The notes beneath the pieces were generated by a model that had not been told where the DNA came from, ran no database searches, and saw only the letters and a program-made list of their open reading frames with translations. Positions 18,282-27,072 of a DNA stretch of 64,000 nt are shown in pieces. Positions within the stretch are counted from its first letter, which is position 1. Every line of letters starts with the position of its first letter. Origin of the DNA: Nocardioides marmorisolisilvae (GTDB lineage Bacteria; Actinomycetota; Actinomycetes; Propionibacteriales; Nocardioidaceae); NCBI RefSeq assembly GCF_003725775.1, contig NZ_RJSG01000002.1, forward strand, positions 248,001 through 312,000, in the 5' to 3' direction. The translations under genes and the position numbers were made by a program.

Positions 18282-19535
18282 TCAACCGGACGCGGTCGCG
18301 GCGCCGTACTTCTCGCGCGTCCGCAGCGCCCAGGCACACACCGGTTGGTTGAGCAGAGCCGCGCTGAGGATCAATCCGCCGAGGATGAACCACCCCGGCC
18401 GACCCCACTCGATGCAGAGCAACGTGGTCAGCGTCGGAGCGGCGACGTTTGCGATCGAGAAGCCGAGCCCGGCGAAGCCTTGGTACTGCCCCTGTCGCTC
18501 GACGGGTGCCAGGCCCATCGAGACGCCCCAGCTCGCACCGCTGGTGAGCATCTCGCCGACCACGTGCACGCCGGAACCGACGAGCAGGATCAGGATCGCC
18601 GCCGTACGGCCGACGCCGCTCGCGAAGGAGATGATCGCGAAGCCGCCGGCGATCATGGCTGCGCCGTAGATCGCGAGCTTCACCGACGACATCACCTTGT
18701 CGGAGCCGCGGGCCAGCCTGACCTGGAACAGCGCGACGGCTGCTGTGTTGAGCACCAGCAGCACCGCGACCATCGACTTGGGTGCTGCGGTGTGCTCGGC
18801 AACCCAGAGAGGGATGCCGACCTCGATGATCACGAAGTGCATCGCGATGATCCCCGCGAGGAGTGTCACCACGACGTACGGGAGGTCGCGCAGGACGCCG
18901 AGCCGAGGCTCGCCCTCGGCACGCTCCGGGGCCGGCGGGATGTGGGGGAGCGAGGCGTAGAGGAGTCCGGCGCCGATCGTGCCGATGCCGTCGAGGGCGA
19001 TCACGGACAGGTAGGCCCAGGTCTCGTCGACGGCGAGAGCGAGGCCGCCGAGCAGTGCGCCGATGCCGATGGCGACGTTGGTGATCGCGCGCAGGTACGC
19101 CTTGAACCGGACGCCCTGCCCGCCGGTGGCGATCCGGGCGATGTAGCCGTTGCGGACTCCGTTCGCACCGGCCTCGACCCCGGTGAAGACGGCCATCAGC
19201 AAGATGAGCAACCAGAAGTCGCGGATGACCAGCAGGGTCAGGGACAGCAAGCCGGTGACGAACATCAGCCCGCGCATCACCTCGCGCGGACCGCGGATGT
19301 CGCCCAGGTGCCCGAACGGCACCTGGGTGAGCATCCCGACGAAAGCGCCGACGCTCAGCGCCACACCGATCTGCGACGGCTCGAGCCCGACCTTGCGGGT
19401 GAAGAACAGCGCGAAGACGGTGACCAGTGCGCCGCTGCCGGCGCGGTTCACGAAGGTGCCAGCGGCGAGTACTCGAAGCGTCGGATCGATAGGCACGCCT
19501 CGCTTGGTCAGCGGTGCGAGTACCTCCGAGGTCAC
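18282..19535 (-). CDS. MFS transporter, about 12 membrane helices
   Basis: 417 aa. Hydrophobic segments run throughout, with an MFS motif-A-like loop (FGHLGDIRGPREVMRG) after helix 2. Helix boundaries suggest 12 TMs. The substrate is unknown; no adjacent regulator or enzyme points to one. The GTG start follows TAGGTT by 6 nt, so it is probably leaderless. The 3' end abuts the convergent gene. Confidence 0.82.
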   Translation of the reverse strand: MTSEVLAPLTKRGVPIDPTLRVLAAGTFVNRAGSGALVTVFALFFTRKVGLEPSQIGVALSVGAFVGMLTQVPFGHLGDIRGPREVMRGLMFVTGLLSLTLLVIRDFWLLILLMAVFTGVEAGANGVRNGYIARIATGGQGVRFKAYLRAITNVAIGIGALLGGLALAVDETWAYLSVIALDGIGTIGAGLLYASLPHIPPAPERAEGEPRLGVLRDLPYVVVTLLAGIIAMHFVIIEVGIPLWVAEHTAAPKSMVAVLLVLNTAAVALFQVRLARGSDKVMSSVKLAIYGAAMIAGGFAIISFASGVGRTAAILILLVGSGVHVVGEMLTSGASWGVSMGLAPVERQGQYQGFAGLGFSIANVAAPTLTTLLCIEWGRPGWFILGGLILSAALLNQPVCAWALRTREKYGAATASG

Positions 19536-19541
19536 GCTTCG

Positions 19542-19547
19542 AACCTA
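19542..19547 (-). promoter_or_regulatory. -10 element of the MFS gene
   Basis: TAGGTT on the minus strand, 6 nt before the GTG at 19535. Confidence 0.55.
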
Positions 19548-19574
19548 GTCAGCAGGTCTCCGACCTGCCACTGG

Positions 19575-20288
19575 TTAAACCTTGCGGAGGACCGCCGTGA
19601 CGATGCCGAGGATCGTGGCGTTGTTGCCGTCGATCGGCTCGAACGCCTCGTTGTGCGGCATCAGCCACACGTTGCCGTCCTTGCGCTTGAAGGTCTTCAC
19701 GGTCGCCTCGCCGTCGAGCAGCGCGGCGACGATGTCGCCGTTCTCGGCGGTCTGCGCCTGGCGAACGACGACGAAGTCACCGCTGCAGATGGCGGCGTCG
19801 ATCATCGAGTCACCGACGACCTCGAGCATGAAGAGGGTGCCTTCGCCGACGAGGTCCTTGGGCAGCGGGTAGACGTCGGTCACCTGCTCCTCGGCCAGGA
19901 TCGGCCCACCGGCGGCGATGCGACCGACGATCGGGACGTTGACCGCCGTCGGCATGAAGTCGCCGATGTCGGTGACGTCGACGTCGTCGGCGCCAGAGAT
20001 CGAGCGGCGAGCGGCCATCAGCTCGGGCAGGAACACCTCGAGAGCGCGCGGTCGGTTCGGGTCGCGCTTGATGAAGCCTTTCTGCTCCAGCACGCGCAGC
20101 TGGTGGGCGACGCTGGAAGAGCTCGCGAGCCCGACCTCCTCGCCGATCTCGCGGATGCTCGGCGGGTAGCCGCGCAGCTCGATGGCGTCGCGCAGCGTCG
20201 TGAGGATCCGCTGCTGGCGCGGCGTCAGACCCGTCGCGTCCGGGGGAGCGTCGGGCAGTTCGGAGATGTTGTTGCCATCGGTCGCCAT
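19575..20288 (-). CDS. lexA: SOS repressor LexA
   Basis: 237 aa. An N-terminal winged HTH ([15 protein letters not shown]...[13 protein letters not shown], about 22-55) binds the SOS box. A linker leads to the self-cleavage site A126-G127 (VGRIAAGGP) and the S24 peptidase dyad S161 (GDSMIDA) and K198 (ATVKTF). Activated RecA triggers cleavage and de-repression. Upstream are a leaderless-type TACCGT box and a LexA site, so the gene is autoregulated. Confidence 0.97.
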   Translation of the reverse strand: MATDGNNISELPDAPPDATGLTPRQQRILTTLRDAIELRGYPPSIREIGEEVGLASSSSVAHQLRVLEQKGFIKRDPNRPRALEVFLPELMAARRSISGADDVDVTDIGDFMPTAVNVPIVGRIAAGGPILAEEQVTDVYPLPKDLVGEGTLFMLEVVGDSMIDAAICSGDFVVVRQAQTAENGDIVAALLDGEATVKTFKRKDGNVWLMPHNEAFEPIDGNNATILGIVTAVLRKV

Positions 20289-20294
20289 GGATCG

Positions 20295-20300
20295 ACGGTA
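20295..20300 (-). promoter_or_regulatory. -10 element of lexA
   Basis: TACCGT on the minus strand, 6 nt before the lexA ATG. The LexA box covers the expected -35 region. Confidence 0.55.
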
Positions 20301-20321
20301 GACCTAAAAGGGCTCTGAGTT

Positions 20322-20335
20322 CAAACATGTGTTCG
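20322..20335. promoter_or_regulatory. LexA box (lexA autoregulation)
   Basis: CAAACATGTGTTCG matches the actinobacterial site CGAACANNTGTTCG at 11 of 12 fixed positions, about 35 bp upstream of the lexA start. Confidence 0.85.
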
Positions 20336-20391
20336 AACGGCGTGTCGGCGCCGCGCGGCGGCGATTTCCGCGCGGCGCCTCACGCCCCCGG

Positions 20392-20991
20392 TCAACGGTG
20401 GGATGCGAACCAGGGATTGCGCAGGTCGAGGTAGGCGACGTCGGCCACGGCGTCGTTCAGCGTCCGCTGCACCTGCTCGGGCATCCGGATCGTCTCGCCC
20501 TGGCGGGCCAGCGCCTCGTCGGTGAACGCGATCGTTTCGGTGAAGGTGCCGTCCTGGCTGATCGCCAGGGTCGCGCCGAGGATCTCCGGCCGGGACGCGG
20601 GCAGCATCGCGGTCATGTCCTGGTCGGCCATCAGGTAGCGCATCTGGGCGGCGTCCTTGAGCTGGCCGGTGAGGACCTGCACGAAGCCGGCGTCGTCGGC
20701 GCCGCCGTCGAACATCAGGGTGACGTCGTCGGACTGGTGGATGTCGACGGGGGAGTCGAGGAGCTCGAGCGCCTCCGCCCAGAACGCGGCTGCCCCAGGT
20801 CGTTGAGCCGCGGCAATGCAGGACCTGCTGTCGGTGAACCGGACGATGCCGACGAACCGGTTGTCGTCGGTGAACCCGTAGGTCCCGCCGAGCCAGCCTT
20901 CTTCGTCGGCGATGCCGGAGCACCAGCTCTCGACGAGCGTGCGCATCTCGGTACGCCGCGAGCACTCTCCCTGAACCATCTGAATGAACAT
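20392..20991 (-). CDS. Conserved actinobacterial protein, possible dimeric alpha-beta barrel
   Basis: 199 aa, preceded by GGGAGG. It reads as two similar halves (EEGWLGGTYGFTDDNRFVGIVRF versus ISQDGTFTETIAFTDEALARQGE). Each resembles a ferredoxin-like alpha/beta unit of the antibiotic-biosynthesis-monooxygenase type. No catalytic residues can be named and no export signal is seen. Its position beside lexA shows no obvious functional link. I keep it as a hypothetical protein with a tentative fold. Confidence 0.65.
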   Translation of the reverse strand: MFIQMVQGECSRRTEMRTLVESWCSGIADEEGWLGGTYGFTDDNRFVGIVRFTDSRSCIAAAQRPGAAAFWAEALELLDSPVDIHQSDDVTLMFDGGADDAGFVQVLTGQLKDAAQMRYLMADQDMTAMLPASRPEILGATLAISQDGTFTETIAFTDEALARQGETIRMPEQVQRTLNDAVADVAYLDLRNPWFASHR

Positions 20992-21094
20992 CGGGCCTCC
21001 CCTCCCAACGGGCCGCCCGGGGTGGAACAGCCCGAGGCGTTCGACGCTAGACCCGGGTCAGGCAGCCCGAAAGGGCCCGAATCGGACAGGGACC

Positions 21095-21301
21095 TCAGTC
21101 GCGCTTGCCCTCGCGTGCCTTCCGGCGAGCCTTCTTCAGGTTCTCCTCGTCGATGGCGCGCTTGAGGTCCTCGGGGACCACCAGCCGTGGCGGCTCGGGG
21201 TAGGCGGCAGACCCCTCGAGGGGCCGCAGAGTGTCAGCCACATCGCCCAACGGCCGGAACGCCTCCGCCATCCGCCGGAACCAGCTCTTGCGCTCACTCA
21301 C
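21095..21301 (-). CDS. Small basic protein, unknown, near SOS boxes
   Basis: 68 aa from the GTG at 21299-21301 (SERKSWFRRMAEAFRPLG...). The frame stays open to an ATG at 21367, but that start would run the gene through LexA sites. The C-terminus is rich in Lys/Arg/Glu (ENLKKARRKAREGKRD), probably helical. No family is recognised. The divergent LexA sites at 21338-21393 could control it as well as the LysM gene. Confidence 0.5.
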   Translation of the reverse strand: MSERKSWFRRMAEAFRPLGDVADTLRPLEGSAAYPEPPRLVVPEDLKRAIDEENLKKARRKAREGKRD

Positions 21302-21337
21302 GCCCTGAACGGTACGCCGATCAGGAATGTCGGTGTT

Positions 21338-21351
21338 CGAACATATGTTCT
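21338..21351. promoter_or_regulatory. LexA box 1 of the LysM gene
   Basis: CGAACATATGTTCT matches 11 of 12 fixed positions of CGAACANNTGTTCG. Confidence 0.85.
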
Positions 21352-21360
21352 TGACTTGTT

Positions 21361-21374
21361 CGAACACCTGCTCT
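21361..21374. promoter_or_regulatory. Weak LexA-like box 2
   Basis: CGAACACCTGCTCT matches 10 of 12 fixed positions, 23 bp from box 1 centre to centre, about two helical turns. Confidence 0.5.
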
Positions 21375-21379
21375 AACTT

Positions 21380-21393
21380 CGTACATGTGTTCG
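21380..21393. promoter_or_regulatory. LexA box 3 of the LysM gene
   Basis: CGTACATGTGTTCG matches 11 of 12 fixed positions. Confidence 0.8.
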
Positions 21394-21525
21394 ATCGAAC
21401 GTCTGATCGACCGGCCGCCGAGAAGTGTCGGTGGTCAGCCGTAGAACTAGATCAAACACAAACAGAGGGGTCGCGAGAACCGACCACCGGTCAACGGACC
21501 GGATCTTCCCCAGGAGGTAGTCCCC

Positions 21526-21885
21526 ATGAGCACGCTGAGCATCTCTCCCGCATTCGTCTCGGCTCCGGTCGCACCGCGACTGGCCCGTCGTTCGACCGTC
21601 CGGCTGACCCGTCGTGGCCGTGTGGTCTTCCTGCTCGCCTTCCTCGCGATCGCCATGATCGTCTCCCTCAGCCTCAGCGGCTGGGCGACCGCCTCTCGTG
21701 AGGGTGGCGCGCCCCCGCAGGTCCGCATCGTCGAGGTCCAGCCGGGCGACACCCTGTACGGGATCGCCGGCGACCTGGCGAAGCCCGGCAAGATCCGCGA
21801 GATGGTCCACCAGATCCAGCAGCTCAACTCGCTCTCAGGCGGCGGCCTCCAGGTCGGCCAGAAGCTTGCGCTCCCCGTTCAGTAA
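21526..21885 (+). CDS. LysM membrane protein, probable SOS cell-division inhibitor
   Basis: 119 aa with an excellent ribosome site (AGGAGG, 8 nt spacer). A basic N-terminus leads to one membrane helix (VVFLLAFLAIAMIVSLSLSGW, about 45-65), then a C-terminal LysM peptidoglycan-binding domain (VQPGDTLYGIAGDLAK...LNSLSGGGLQVGQKL). Architecture, LexA boxes and closeness to lexA match Rv2719c (ChiZ) of Mycobacterium, DivS-type and YneA-type proteins, which halt division during DNA damage. The role is inferred from those families. The 5' leader is long, about 130 nt after the last box. Confidence 0.88.
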   Translation: MSTLSISPAFVSAPVAPRLARRSTVRLTRRGRVVFLLAFLAIAMIVSLSLSGWATASREGGAPPQVRIVEVQPGDTLYGIAGDLAKPGKIREMVHQIQQLNSLSGGGLQVGQKLALPVQ

Positions 21886-21958
21886 GGAAGCGCCTTCGAT
21901 AACTGAATACGTCCGATGGCTCCCTCGACCCGGGTCGTCGGCAGTGTGGGAAGCACAG

Positions 21959-21984
21959 AGGGTGGGCCAGCGCTGGCCCACCCT
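21959..21984 (+). terminator. Terminator after the LysM gene
   Basis: A perfect 13-bp palindrome, AGGGTGGGCCAGC then GCTGGCCCACCCT, followed by TTGTTG. Confidence 0.8.
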
Positions 21985-22017
21985 TTGTTGTTGTCCGCCC
22001 GGCGTTGAAGGCACTCG

Positions 22018-22608
22018 CTACCGGTGGTCTTGGACGCTCTGCTGTTTGCGCTGACGGAGGAAGAGCGCAAAGAAGATCCCCGCGGCCAGCCAGCATGCGG
22101 TCAGGATGCCGATGAACTTCAGAATGTTCTCCGCTGTGCTGCCGGTATAGGTCGTGTCGTCACCGATCGATCCGAGAGGTGCGATTGCGAATATCACCGC
22201 CCAGATGATGCGCCAATGCTTTCCGTGGAAGGCCGCCAATCGCTGCCACATGGTTGGACCAGAGTGAACAGGCGGCTCAGGGGTGGACTGTGCGGGGGTC
22301 GGGGTGCTCGCAGGTGGGACTGATCCGGGCATCGGCGCCGCAGGAGTGATCGAGCCAGTGGGGCGAAAATCGCGGCTGTTGTCGGTCTTGACCGTGCGCG
22401 ACCCGCAGTTCGGGCAGCGGTCCCATTCGTCTTTCGCCTTCAGGTGCCGATCGAAGTTCGCAGTACGCCTAGCCATTCGTGCTTGTCCGTCTGTCCAGAA
22501 CGAGCCCGTCTCGTCAAAGAATCGAGGCTTCCCCGGGTTTCGACCCGGGGGCATGGCGTACCAGGCGAAATCGCATCGTTGGCATCGCCGGCCCGCTTCC
22601 GTCGTCAT
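22018..22608 (-). CDS. Zinc-ribbon membrane protein, unknown function
   Basis: 196 aa with an AGGGAG-type ribosome site. Two Cys pairs, CQRC near residue 9 and CPNC near residue 65, could form a zinc ribbon. A Pro/Ser/Thr linker (about 88-115) leads to two membrane helices (IIWAVIFAIAPLG and ILTACWLAAGIFFALFL). Ribbon plus linker plus two TMs is common in uncharacterised bacterial proteins. It ends about 30 nt from the LysM terminator, convergent to that gene. Confidence 0.65.
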   Translation of the reverse strand: MTTEAGRRCQRCDFAWYAMPPGRNPGKPRFFDETGSFWTDGQARMARRTANFDRHLKAKDEWDRCPNCGSRTVKTDNSRDFRPTGSITPAAPMPGSVPPASTPTPAQSTPEPPVHSGPTMWQRLAAFHGKHWRIIWAVIFAIAPLGSIGDDTTYTGSTAENILKFIGILTACWLAAGIFFALFLRQRKQQSVQDHR

Positions 22609-22617
22609 GTCCGCTCC

Positions 22618-23301
22618 CTACGCCGGCGACCCGGCCCGCGCCGCGCCCTCGCTCAGCAGGAACTGGGCCGCCGTGTACGTCGCCATCACAGCCGACTCGA
22701 GCCGCGGCGGCGGGTTCTTCAGCAAGAACTTCCGGGTGCCGAGCAACGAGTCCGAGAGCATGAACAGCGCAGCCCCGGTGATGGTCGCGCGGCGCGCTGA
22801 CTTCGGCAGGGCCGGGTCGAGCTGGGTTGCCGCGGCGACGGTGCCGGCGAGCATCCCGGAGTAGCCGGCGATCGCCGGTCCGAGCTTCCGGTCCAGCCGC
22901 GAAGCCCCGAAGACCATGCCCGGTGCGGTAGTCGCCCACAGTGCGGCCACGGCCTTGGGCCCGGGCCGTCGGGTCTTGCTGCGGTTGGCCAGGAAGCCGG
23001 AGATGTAGGCGGTGTGGCCTACCGCGAAGGACCCAGCACCCTTCACGAAGTTCGACGAGCCGTCGCCCATCAGGAACAGGTCCCCACCCCAACCACCGGC
23101 CTGGGCGATCAGGGTGCTGGTCCGCAGCGGCGAGTTCGCGGCGCGCTCGTCGGTGATCAGCGACGCCATCAGCGTCGGCATCAGCAGCGGCTTGGTCAGC
23201 ACGCGTGCCTTGTGCAGGCGGTGGTCGGCCGAGCCGGAGAGCCAGGTGTCAGCAGCAGCCAGGCCGAGGAAGGCGAGCTTGAGCTTGCGAGAGGTGAGCA
23301 C
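22618..23301 (-). CDS. YhhN-family membrane protein, lysoplasmalogenase-like
   Basis: 227 aa. Several hydrophobic helices carry the YhhN pattern: TKPLLMPTL, then GGDLFLMGDG...FAVGHTAYISGF, and later GALFMLSDSLLGTRKF. TMEM86/YhhN proteins hydrolyse or bind lysoplasmalogens, but bacterial substrates are mostly unproven. It lies 9 nt upstream of the zinc-ribbon gene and may be co-transcribed. The GTG start lies 6 nt after TAGATT. Confidence 0.82.
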   Translation of the reverse strand: MLTSRKLKLAFLGLAAADTWLSGSADHRLHKARVLTKPLLMPTLMASLITDERAANSPLRTSTLIAQAGGWGGDLFLMGDGSSNFVKGAGSFAVGHTAYISGFLANRSKTRRPGPKAVAALWATTAPGMVFGASRLDRKLGPAIAGYSGMLAGTVAAATQLDPALPKSARRATITGAALFMLSDSLLGTRKFLLKNPPPRLESAVMATYTAAQFLLSEGAARAGSPA

Positions 23302-23307
23302 GGGCTG

Positions 23308-23313
23308 AATCTA
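23308..23313 (-). promoter_or_regulatory. -10 element of the YhhN gene
   Basis: TAGATT on the minus strand, 6 nt before the GTG at 23301. Confidence 0.55.
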
Positions 23314-23336
23314 GTCGCTCAGCCCGTGCTCCACGA

Positions 23337-25307
23337 TCAGTCGAAGCTCAGCCGGATCCGGATGTGCTGCACGCCATCGCTCTTGGTCACCGACTGGCCG
23401 AACGCGCGCAGCGGCGCGACGTCAGCCTTGTCCCTTCCCGCCTCTTTGGCGAGCCAGTCGCCGGCGTTGAAGTTGATGAACAGAATGCTGGCCGCGTGGT
23501 CGGCGTCCGGAACAACCTTCTTGAACGTGTCGGTCCCGGCCAGGTCGCCGGACTTCTCCAGCTGCTTGAGGAAATCGGCACTTGCGCTGATGAAGACGTC
23601 GCTCCCGACGCGGTGGGAGAGGATCTTGTCCCCGCCGCTGCCCAGGTGCTTCCGCAGCTTGTCCAGGGCGGCCTCGACCTTGTCCGGGTTGCCGGTGACC
23701 CGGGCGGCGACTGGCTCGTCTTCGGGCTTCACGGCGATGTCGTCGAGGTTCACGCCCGACCCGGCGATGATGCTGACTCCGTCACCACCGAGCGCTTCGA
23801 GGTCGGTCGGCACGGTGAGCCCGGTGGCCTTCTCGAACGACTTCGCGGCCGTGCCCTGGCTGCTGCCGCCGAACATGAACTGGTTGTCGATCTGGTCGAA
23901 CAGCAGGTCGACCCAACCCTGGGCGAGTCCGGCTCCGAAGACTGCCGCGACATCGCTCGGGAGGTCGGAGACCAGGCTGTCGGCCTTGTCCCCGTCATAC
24001 ATCGAGGCCGCGGTCCCCTTCAGCGGGTCGCCGACGATCTCGACCTCGACTGTTCCGTCAGTGATCCGGCCGACTCCGCCAAGCCCCTTGAAGTTCTTCA
24101 GGGCCTCGCGCAGTGCGGGGTTGATGGTCGGGGTCGGGAATTCGTCGTCGGAGCGGGCGCCGGTCCTGATCGGAGCCGAGTTGCCCGGTCCAACTTCGAT
24201 CGGTCCGGAACCACTGAACCGAACGCCGCCCGAGCTCGAGCTGCTCGAGCTGTCGCCGTCGTTCATCCCGGGAATGTTCTCCCCGTTAGGACCGAAGAGC
24301 TCCTCGAAGAACTTCTGCTGCTCCTTGTCGAGCGCCTTCCGCTGCGCCGGTGTGAGCTCGTCGTAGTGAGCGAACTGCTCGTCGAGGCGAGCTTGCTCCT
24401 TCTTCTGCGCCGGGGTCATGTGCGGCGCGTAGTCGGAGCTTCCGTAGTCGTCCGACGAGGAGGAGAAAGGGCCCTCGGGCACGACGGCGTAAAGCAGGCC
24501 AAAGGTGGTGATGAACGAGGTGACCGGGTCCAGCCCGGCGTTCACCATCGCGATCACTCCGATCGCGGAGTAGGGGTCCTTGTCGACCGCGTCGAGCAGG
24601 GCCTGGCCGGCTTCGGGGGCCGCGTACAGAGTGACCAGGCCGGGGTCACCTGCCGCCTTGGTGAGGCGTTTGTAGTCGGCGTGGTCGCTCAACGTGCTCC
24701 CGGGGGAGGCCGCGCTCTTGACCTCCTCGGCGACGGTCGTGCTGCGGGCGAGGATTGCCCAGTCGCCGTTGATCGCGAAGCCGAAGTGGCAGGCATTGGT
24801 CTTGGCGGCGAGGCTCGCCTTCGCCTTGTCGGCGTCAGCCAGCTGCAGAACGACAACCCCCTCGGGGTTCTTCTCCTGCACGAGGGCAACAGCCATCCGG
24901 TCACCGAGCCAGGGCTTCATCGTGCTGTAGCTCATGCCGCAGTGACTGTCTGAGGTGATCTCGTCGACGACCGACTTCTGCACGTCGTCGACGCTGTCCA
25001 GGCCGAGCTCCTTCTTGATCGAAGGGAACTTCTGGAGCGTCTTGAACGCCTCGACCTTCTGGCCGCCCGGGGGATCGAGGTCCAGGGCGGCGTACGCCAG
25101 CGTGTTGGCCGGGAGCGCTTCGGCAGGCTGAGCGCCCTGGTCCATGAAGGACCGCCATGCCCAGACGCCGGCGCCAACAGCGCCGAGCGAGAGCGCGGCG
25201 GCGGCGAAGGACGCCACGTAGCGGCGGCCCTTCCCTGGAGCGCGGGGGACGGGGACGGCGAAGTCCTCGTCGGTTTGAGCGCTGGTTCCCGGATCCTGCA
25301 TGCTCAT
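23337..25307 (-). CDS. DUF3352 membrane-anchored protein
   Basis: 656 aa. A cytoplasmic N-terminus (~30 aa) precedes one membrane helix (YVASFAAAALSLGAVGAGVWAW, about 30-51). The outer part begins with the DUF3352 signature (LPANTLAYAALDLDPPGGQKVEAFKTL). A central low-complexity insert is rich in Ser/Asp/Glu/Lys (about 290-360, including a run of Ser). The family is widespread in actinobacteria and without known function. It lies next to the YhhN gene but with its own start. Confidence 0.85.
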   Translation of the reverse strand: MSMQDPGTSAQTDEDFAVPVPRAPGKGRRYVASFAAAALSLGAVGAGVWAWRSFMDQGAQPAEALPANTLAYAALDLDPPGGQKVEAFKTLQKFPSIKKELGLDSVDDVQKSVVDEITSDSHCGMSYSTMKPWLGDRMAVALVQEKNPEGVVVLQLADADKAKASLAAKTNACHFGFAINGDWAILARSTTVAEEVKSAASPGSTLSDHADYKRLTKAAGDPGLVTLYAAPEAGQALLDAVDKDPYSAIGVIAMVNAGLDPVTSFITTFGLLYAVVPEGPFSSSSDDYGSSDYAPHMTPAQKKEQARLDEQFAHYDELTPAQRKALDKEQQKFFEELFGPNGENIPGMNDGDSSSSSSSGGVRFSGSGPIEVGPGNSAPIRTGARSDDEFPTPTINPALREALKNFKGLGGVGRITDGTVEVEIVGDPLKGTAASMYDGDKADSLVSDLPSDVAAVFGAGLAQGWVDLLFDQIDNQFMFGGSSQGTAAKSFEKATGLTVPTDLEALGGDGVSIIAGSGVNLDDIAVKPEDEPVAARVTGNPDKVEAALDKLRKHLGSGGDKILSHRVGSDVFISASADFLKQLEKSGDLAGTDTFKKVVPDADHAASILFINFNAGDWLAKEAGRDKADVAPLRAFGQSVTKSDGVQHIRIRLSFD

Positions 25308-25411
25308 GTCTTCCTCGTGTTGTGCGGCGGTAGGGCGGACGAATCAAAGCACGCCAGTTCCGTAACTCGTGGCGAAATGAGCAACCGGTCTAGCGGGCGC
25401 TCCCGGTCGCC

Positions 25412-25417
25412 TACCGT
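25412..25417 (+). promoter_or_regulatory. -10 element of the DUF3052 gene
   Basis: TACCGT ends 6 nt before the ATG at 25424, which decides this start over the GTG at 25418. Confidence 0.55.
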
Positions 25418-25423
25418 GTGGCC

Positions 25424-25819
25424 ATGGCGGGGTACTCAGGCAATTCGCTCGAGAAGAAGTTGGGCGTCAAGGACGGACAACGCGTCTACCTCGACGGCGC
25501 CCCCAACGGGTTCTTCCTCTCCTGCCCGACCACTGCCCGCCTGCCGAAGTCGATGGAGATCTCCCTGACCTTCCACACCTCGCCCGAACGGCTGGCGGCG
25601 AGGCTGCCGGTGCTGATCGAACACACCACCCAGGCCGGGATGATCTGGGTCTGTTGGCCGAAGAAGGCGTCCGCCAAGCTCGGCTACACCTCGGACCTGG
25701 ACGAGAACCTGGTGCGCCAGATCGGCCTCGATTCCGGGGTCGTCGACGTGAAGGTGTGCGCGGTGGACGAGATCTGGTCGGGGTTGAAGTTCGTACGGCG
25801 GTTGAGCGACCGCACCTGA
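25424..25819 (+). CDS. DUF3052 family protein
   Basis: 131 aa. MAGYSGNSLEKKLGVKDGQRVYLDGAPNGF is the usual opening of DUF3052 proteins. The body is a small alpha/beta domain without export signal (MIWVCWPKKASAK, then VDVKVCAVDEIWSGLKFVRR). Function is unknown; members are common single-copy cytoplasmic proteins in actinobacteria. Start chosen by the leaderless promoter. Confidence 0.85.
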   Translation: MAGYSGNSLEKKLGVKDGQRVYLDGAPNGFFLSCPTTARLPKSMEISLTFHTSPERLAARLPVLIEHTTQAGMIWVCWPKKASAKLGYTSDLDENLVRQIGLDSGVVDVKVCAVDEIWSGLKFVRRLSDRT

Positions 25820-25890
25820 GGCTGGTCTCCAGCACGACCCACGGAGTCAGGTTGTGGACGAGAGCCGTCTGGTCGGGGAGTCTCGTAGAC

Positions 25891-27048
25891 ATGAAGCGCC
25901 TGGTGGTCTGCTGCGACGGCACCTGGAACAAGCCGGACAGCGAAAACATCACGAACATCGAGAAGATCGCCCGCACGGTCCAGATCGACCCGGATGCTGC
26001 CGGCGAGCAGCAACTCGTCTACTACCTCGGCGGGGTTGGAACCGGGGACTACAAGGCGGACAAGTTCCTCGGGGGCGCGTTCGGATTCGGCCTGATGCGC
26101 AACGTCATCGCGTGCTACCGGTTCCTGGCGCTGAACTACGAGCCGGACGACGAGATCTACATCTTCGGGTTCAGCCGCGGCGCGTTCACTGCGCGCTCGC
26201 TCGCGGGGATGATCGGACGCGTCGGGCTGCTCACTCGCTTGGCGCTGGTCCAGAACCGACTGTCCGACGTAGTCAAGTTGTACGAACGCGCTGCGATTTC
26301 GGAAGGCGTTCTGGGCGAGAGCATCGATGAGTTCCGGCACGACCACTGCCATTCGGCCAAGGTGAACTTCCTCGGCGTCTTCGATACCGTCGGCGCTCTC
26401 GGCGTACCGGGGTTCCAGAAGTTCGCGCCTCACTTCCACGAGCTTCAGCTGAGCAATCAGGTCCTGCGGGCTCGACATGCCCTCGCGATCGATGAGACCA
26501 GGCTGAAGTTCGAGCCCACGCTCTGGGAGGCCCCGGTCATCAAGCCGGGAGCCCAGGTGCCACCGCCCCAGGACGTGAAGCAGGTCTGGTTCGAGGGCGT
26601 GCACTCCGACATCGGCGGGGGCTACCGCAGGACGGGCTTGTCCGACACGACCTTGTATTGGATGGTCAAGGAGGCGCACGCCACCGGCCTCGTCTTCGAC
26701 GTCCCCTTGCTCAACCTCTACATCAACAGCGGCGAGGACCCCTTCCTGCACGACCCGTTGAAAGCGACGTACAAGATCGACAACGCGCTGCTCAAGGCGA
26801 AATGGAAGCTCGGGATCGGGAGGACGGACGCCTTCGACGGCGGCCGGCGCCGCCTGACCAACGAGCGGGCGTTAGGCGTTCGCGTCGCCAGCAGCGTCGT
26901 GAACCACTACCTGGAAGGACGCTACGTCCCGAAGAACCTCAAGGCCTTCGACGCAGCAACGAACGGTTTCGCCGGCGTCATCGAGTCGGTCGTAGCCCTT
27001 CCCGAGGCGGGGACCGATATCAGCGAACTCGGGAAACCGCTGCCCTGA
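25891..27048 (+). CDS. DUF2235 alpha/beta hydrolase
   Basis: 385 aa from the ATG at 25891. The opening MKRLVVCCDGTWNKPD and the nucleophile elbow GFSRGAFTARSLAG (Ser in G-x-S-x-G, about residue 93) define the DUF2235 family, which includes Tle1-type phospholipases. A second family hallmark, WFEGVHSDIGGGY, is present. It has no signal peptide and no T6SS genes nearby, so a delivered toxin role is not indicated. Substrate unknown. The frame is open upstream to 25654, but that would overlap the DUF3052 gene. Confidence 0.85.
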   Translation: MKRLVVCCDGTWNKPDSENITNIEKIARTVQIDPDAAGEQQLVYYLGGVGTGDYKADKFLGGAFGFGLMRNVIACYRFLALNYEPDDEIYIFGFSRGAFTARSLAGMIGRVGLLTRLALVQNRLSDVVKLYERAAISEGVLGESIDEFRHDHCHSAKVNFLGVFDTVGALGVPGFQKFAPHFHELQLSNQVLRARHALAIDETRLKFEPTLWEAPVIKPGAQVPPPQDVKQVWFEGVHSDIGGGYRRTGLSDTTLYWMVKEAHATGLVFDVPLLNLYINSGEDPFLHDPLKATYKIDNALLKAKWKLGIGRTDAFDGGRRRLTNERALGVRVASSVVNHYLEGRYVPKNLKAFDAATNGFAGVIESVVALPEAGTDISELGKPLP

Positions 27049-27072
27049 GCGCGTCGGCCCGATCCGGGCGGC

